Below, in pieces: positions 61,792 through 64,000 of a DNA stretch of 64,000 bases. The notes below the pieces were generated by a model that was not told the origin of the DNA, did no database searches, and was given only the letters and a program-made list of their open reading frames with translations. The stretch's first letter is position 1; the number at the start of each line of letters is the position of its first letter. A program made the translations under genes and the position numbers. This DNA is from Bacteroidia bacterium (GTDB lineage Bacteria; Bacteroidota; Bacteroidia; UKL13-3). The DNA lies in the NCBI GenBank assembly GCA_019695215.1, contig JAIBAK010000015.1, positions 1-64,000 on the forward strand, read 5' to 3'.

Positions 61792-62668
61792 TGCGCCTGA
61801 AATTACTTTACACATGCGTGCCGGAAGTGAACAAAACTTTCGCTTCAGTATTCTCATTCCTACCTGGAATAACCTGGAACTACTTCAAATCTGTTTAAGC
61901 AGTATTCAAAAAAATTCGGCTTTTCGACATCAGGTTATTGTGCATGTTAACGAAGGAACGGATGGTACGCTGGATTGGATAAAGCAGCAACCTGTTTCCT
62001 TCACGTATTCGGCAAACAATGCGGGCGTATGTTTTGCCCTGAATGCCGCGGCTTCGCTGGCTGTTACAGATTATATTGTGTACATGAACGATGATATGTA
62101 CGCCTGCCCCGGCTGGGACGAAGCCTTATGGCAGGAGATACAGCAAATAGGACATGAGTATTTTTTCTTATCGGGTACTATGATTGAACCCTCAGGAGCA
62201 AATCCGGCATCTATTGTTCCGCACAATTACGGAACTGCAGCCGCAACGTTCAATGAAAAGCAGTTGCTGAACGACTTTTCCTCTTTCGGAAAATCGGACT
62301 GGAGCGGTGCAGGATGGCCACCCAATGTGGTGCATAAAAAATTATGGAATTTAACCGGTGGCTACAGCATAGAGTTTTCACCCGGTTTCTATTCCGACCC
62401 TGATTTTTGCATGAAACTGTGGCAATGCGGAGTGCGCATTTTTAAAGGAGTCAATCAAAGCAGGGTTTATCACTTTCAATCAAAAAGCACGGCAAGGGTT
62501 AAGGCAAATAACGGACGGCAACTATTTGCTTCCAAATGGGGAATTCCATCATCTTTTCTCTATAAGGAAATTTTACGGATGGGAGAGCCCTATACCGGTC
62601 CGCTTCCCGAATTTAAAGCGGGTATGAAAGCCCGGCTAAAAGCTTTTTGGCAAAGAGTAAAATTGTAA
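61784..62668 (+). CDS. Glycosyltransferase family 2
   Basis: 294 residues from the ATG at 61784, overlapping the kinase by 8 bases. FSILIPTWNNLELLQICLSS, HVNEGTDGTLDWI, NAGVCFALNAAASLAV, the metal motif YMNDDMYACPGWD, and the acceptor side GGYSIEFSPGFYSDPDFCMKL. GT-A fold of the rhamnosyl or galactosyl transferase type; acceptor unknown. Confidence 0.88.
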   Translation: MINAPEITLHMRAGSEQNFRFSILIPTWNNLELLQICLSSIQKNSAFRHQVIVHVNEGTDGTLDWIKQQPVSFTYSANNAGVCFALNAAASLAVTDYIVYMNDDMYACPGWDEALWQEIQQIGHEYFFLSGTMIEPSGANPASIVPHNYGTAAATFNEKQLLNDFSSFGKSDWSGAGWPPNVVHKKLWNLTGGYSIEFSPGFYSDPDFCMKLWQCGVRIFKGVNQSRVYHFQSKSTARVKANNGRQLFASKWGIPSSFLYKEILRMGEPYTGPLPEFKAGMKARLKAFWQRVKL

Positions 62669-62680
62669 CACCCGTTTACT

Positions 62681-63043
62681 ATGAAAAGAGATTTGGAAAG
62701 CAAAGCAGATATTGAAAAGTTCCTGACAGAATTTTACTCGGCAGCACTAAGGAACGAGGTGTTAAAGGATAAATTCATTCACCTCAATATGGCGCACCAT
62801 ATTCCGCTTATCGCTAATTTCTGGAGCAGTATTATTTTCTTTGACCAGAGTTATGATGGTAATCCATTTGTAAAGCATAAAGAGATGGGCCTAACTCACG
62901 AGCATTTTGCTGTGTGGCTGCAGTTATTCCATCAAACCATGGATGAAATGTATACCGGAAATAATGCGGATGAAATGAAAAAAAGAGCTGATTCCATCGC
63001 GCAAATTTTTCAGCATAAGCTGGGGATTACTTCAGGTTTCTGA
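62681..63043 (+). CDS. Group III truncated hemoglobin
   Basis: 120 residues. Group III pattern: DIEKFLTEFYSAALRN, then HIPLIANFWSSIIFFDQSYDG around E helix and the proximal histidine in LTHEHFAVWLQLFHQTMDEM. Binds O2 or NO through haem; often linked to nitrosative stress or microaerobic life. 12 bases after the glycosyltransferase. Confidence 0.92.
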   Translation: MKRDLESKADIEKFLTEFYSAALRNEVLKDKFIHLNMAHHIPLIANFWSSIIFFDQSYDGNPFVKHKEMGLTHEHFAVWLQLFHQTMDEMYTGNNADEMKKRADSIAQIFQHKLGITSGF

Positions 63044-63060
63044 GGTATTTCTGGCGAGGT

Positions 63061-63561
63061 TTATTTTCGGTCGTACAATTGTACCTCATCATGAAAGAAC
63101 TCCAGTTTAACACCCGCATCTTTCAGCATCTGTTCGCTCTCGCCTCCGGCATGGTATTTACGCTGGCACACCACACGTGTAATGCCGCAGTTTATAATGA
63201 GCATGGCACATACTCGGCAGGGGGTCATGCGGCAATACAGGGTGGCGCCATTAAGGGCCACTCCGTTTTTGGCTGCCTGGCAAATGGCATTTTGTTCGGC
63301 ATGCACGGTTCGTACACAATGTTCGGTAATGGTATCGTCTTCGTGAATCACTTTTTTCATCTGATGGCCGACATCGTCACAATGCGGCAGCCCGATAGGC
63401 GAGCCTACATATCCCGTCACGAGTAATTGATTGTCTTTGGCAATAACGCAACCGCTGCGCCCGCGCCCGCAGGTGGCCCGCTTGCTTATGGCATCCATTA
63501 CTTCCATAAAATATTCATCCCACGAGGGTCGTATGTATTTTTCTTCGGAGGTTGTGCTCAT
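63061..63561 (-). CDS. dCMP deaminase family protein
   Basis: 166 residues. Zinc deaminase: HAEQNAICQAAKNG (H-A-E) and YCRMTPCRVCAMLIINCGI (P-C-x2-C). The N-terminal GCVIAKDNQLLVTGYVGSP is typical of ComEB-like dCMP deaminases that supply dUMP for dTTP synthesis. 5 bases downstream of the partial kinase on the same strand. Confidence 0.93.
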   Translation of the reverse strand: MSTTSEEKYIRPSWDEYFMEVMDAISKRATCGRGRSGCVIAKDNQLLVTGYVGSPIGLPHCDDVGHQMKKVIHEDDTITEHCVRTVHAEQNAICQAAKNGVALNGATLYCRMTPCRVCAMLIINCGITRVVCQRKYHAGGESEQMLKDAGVKLEFFHDEVQLYDRK

Positions 63562-63566
63562 TGTCT

Positions 63567-64000
63567 TTATATTTTTTCAATTACCAGATTAATCTGCCGG
63601 TATAAGTCGTCAAAAGTGCCGTTGTTGGTAAAATGTACATCGGCCAGTTTCATGCAGGCACTTAGATTTTGTTTGTTGGGGTCGGTGGCAGTAAGTTCAC
63701 GTTCTTCGTTGGCAGCAAATGTTTCAAACGAAATGCGATCCGTTTCCGAGCCGCGAAGTACAATCCGTTCATACCTGATTTCCCGGTCGGCATCCACCGA
63801 AAATAAGGTAAAGTTCCCTTTGCTTTTCAGGGCTTGTACCTCGCCCACCGTCCGAATGCTTTCAATGATGCAGTTGGTTCCGCTTTTTAATGCTTCGGTA
63901 TATAATTCTTCAGCAATAAAACTGGGGCTGTGCTGTGCGCGAAGTTCGTTGGCCGTAAACGTTAGAGAGTCGCGGTTTACTTCTTTTCCCTGCGATTTTA
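63567..64000 (-). CDS. P-loop (deoxynucleotide/CoA-type) kinase, 5' part missing
   Basis: At least 144 codons, open to the right edge, so the N-terminal P-loop is outside the window. Visible: TNCIIESIRTVGEVQALKSK, then FTLFSVDADREIRYERIVLR (the lid-type R-x-x-R region) and ENERELTATDPNKQ-like helix, ending YRQINLVIEKI. The pattern fits the AAA_18/dephospho-CoA-kinase-like ATPases often beside dCMP deaminase in Bacteroidota. Confidence in the exact kinase is low. Confidence 0.6.
   Translation of the reverse strand, partial: KSQGKEVNRDSLTFTANELRAQHSPSFIAEELYTEALKSGTNCIIESIRTVGEVQALKSKGNFTLFSVDADREIRYERIVLRGSETDRISFETFAANEERELTATDPNKQNLSACMKLADVHFTNNGTFDDLYRQINLVIEKI

Overview
The window comes from a chromosome of a Bacteroidota bacterium. 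The evidence is consistent: three secreted proteins with type A C-terminal sorting domains of the type IX secretion system (T9SS), promoters of the Bacteroidota type (TTG, about 19 bases, TAnnTTTG), few Shine-Dalgarno sequences, and family content typical of the phylum (DUF3109, class I DhnA-type aldolase, KorAB, a DHH/FKBP operon divergent from ndk). The sequence does not allow a genus call. Both edges cut genes: a T9SS cargo protein on the left and a small P-loop kinase on the right.

Layout. 1-4100: two T9SS cargo proteins. 4256-10147: a MarR-led stress cluster (two YceI, two pirins, a FrnE-like DsbA, an NAD(P)-binding reductase, an extradiol dioxygenase) with a palindromic operator over the marR promoter. 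10203-18079: an inorganic-carbon uptake locus (DabA with all four zinc ligands, DabB, SulP, porin). 18080-20998: an accessory patch with an array of small palindromic repeats, a lipoprotein with a duplicated module and a HEPN-like protein. 20999-25982: dinB divergent from a LexA-like XRE/S24 regulator, a hypothetical, an MFS exporter and thioredoxin reductase. 26004-30147: three paralogous divergent pairs, each a small outer-membrane barrel facing a small lipoprotein. This is the best candidate for an undescribed system. 30152-44003: core genes (symporter, DUF3109, korAB, three FKBP isomerases behind a DHH phosphoesterase, ndk, Fic, pnp, rpsO).

44045-46942 is a rearranged locus. A radical SAM gene has had its 5' end duplicated in tandem, an REP-associated transposase flanked by its palindromes sits in the first copy, and one palindrome supplies the start codon of the next lipoprotein gene. 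47139-49655 holds accD, an aldolase and a GNAT. 49702-52121 holds a T9SS protein and a tRNA-Leu(CAG) gene flanked by two broken tRNA-Leu halves, each with a GAC replaced by the same short palindrome. 52169-56871 is a surface-polysaccharide patch (three glycosyltransferases, a GDP-mannose 3,5-epimerase-like enzyme, a barrel). 57112-64000 carries DedA, aroE, a barrel, a GNAT, a PAS histidine kinase, a glycosyltransferase, a group III truncated globin, dCMP deaminase and the partial kinase.

Two themes run through the window. First, at least three families of small palindromic repeats (REP/RAYT type, GTCATGCTGA type, CCCGATAGCTATCGGG type) break up and rebuild intergenic regions. Second, several genes have a TAnnTTTG -7 box or a one-mismatch form exactly four bases before the start codon, which predicts leaderless mRNAs.
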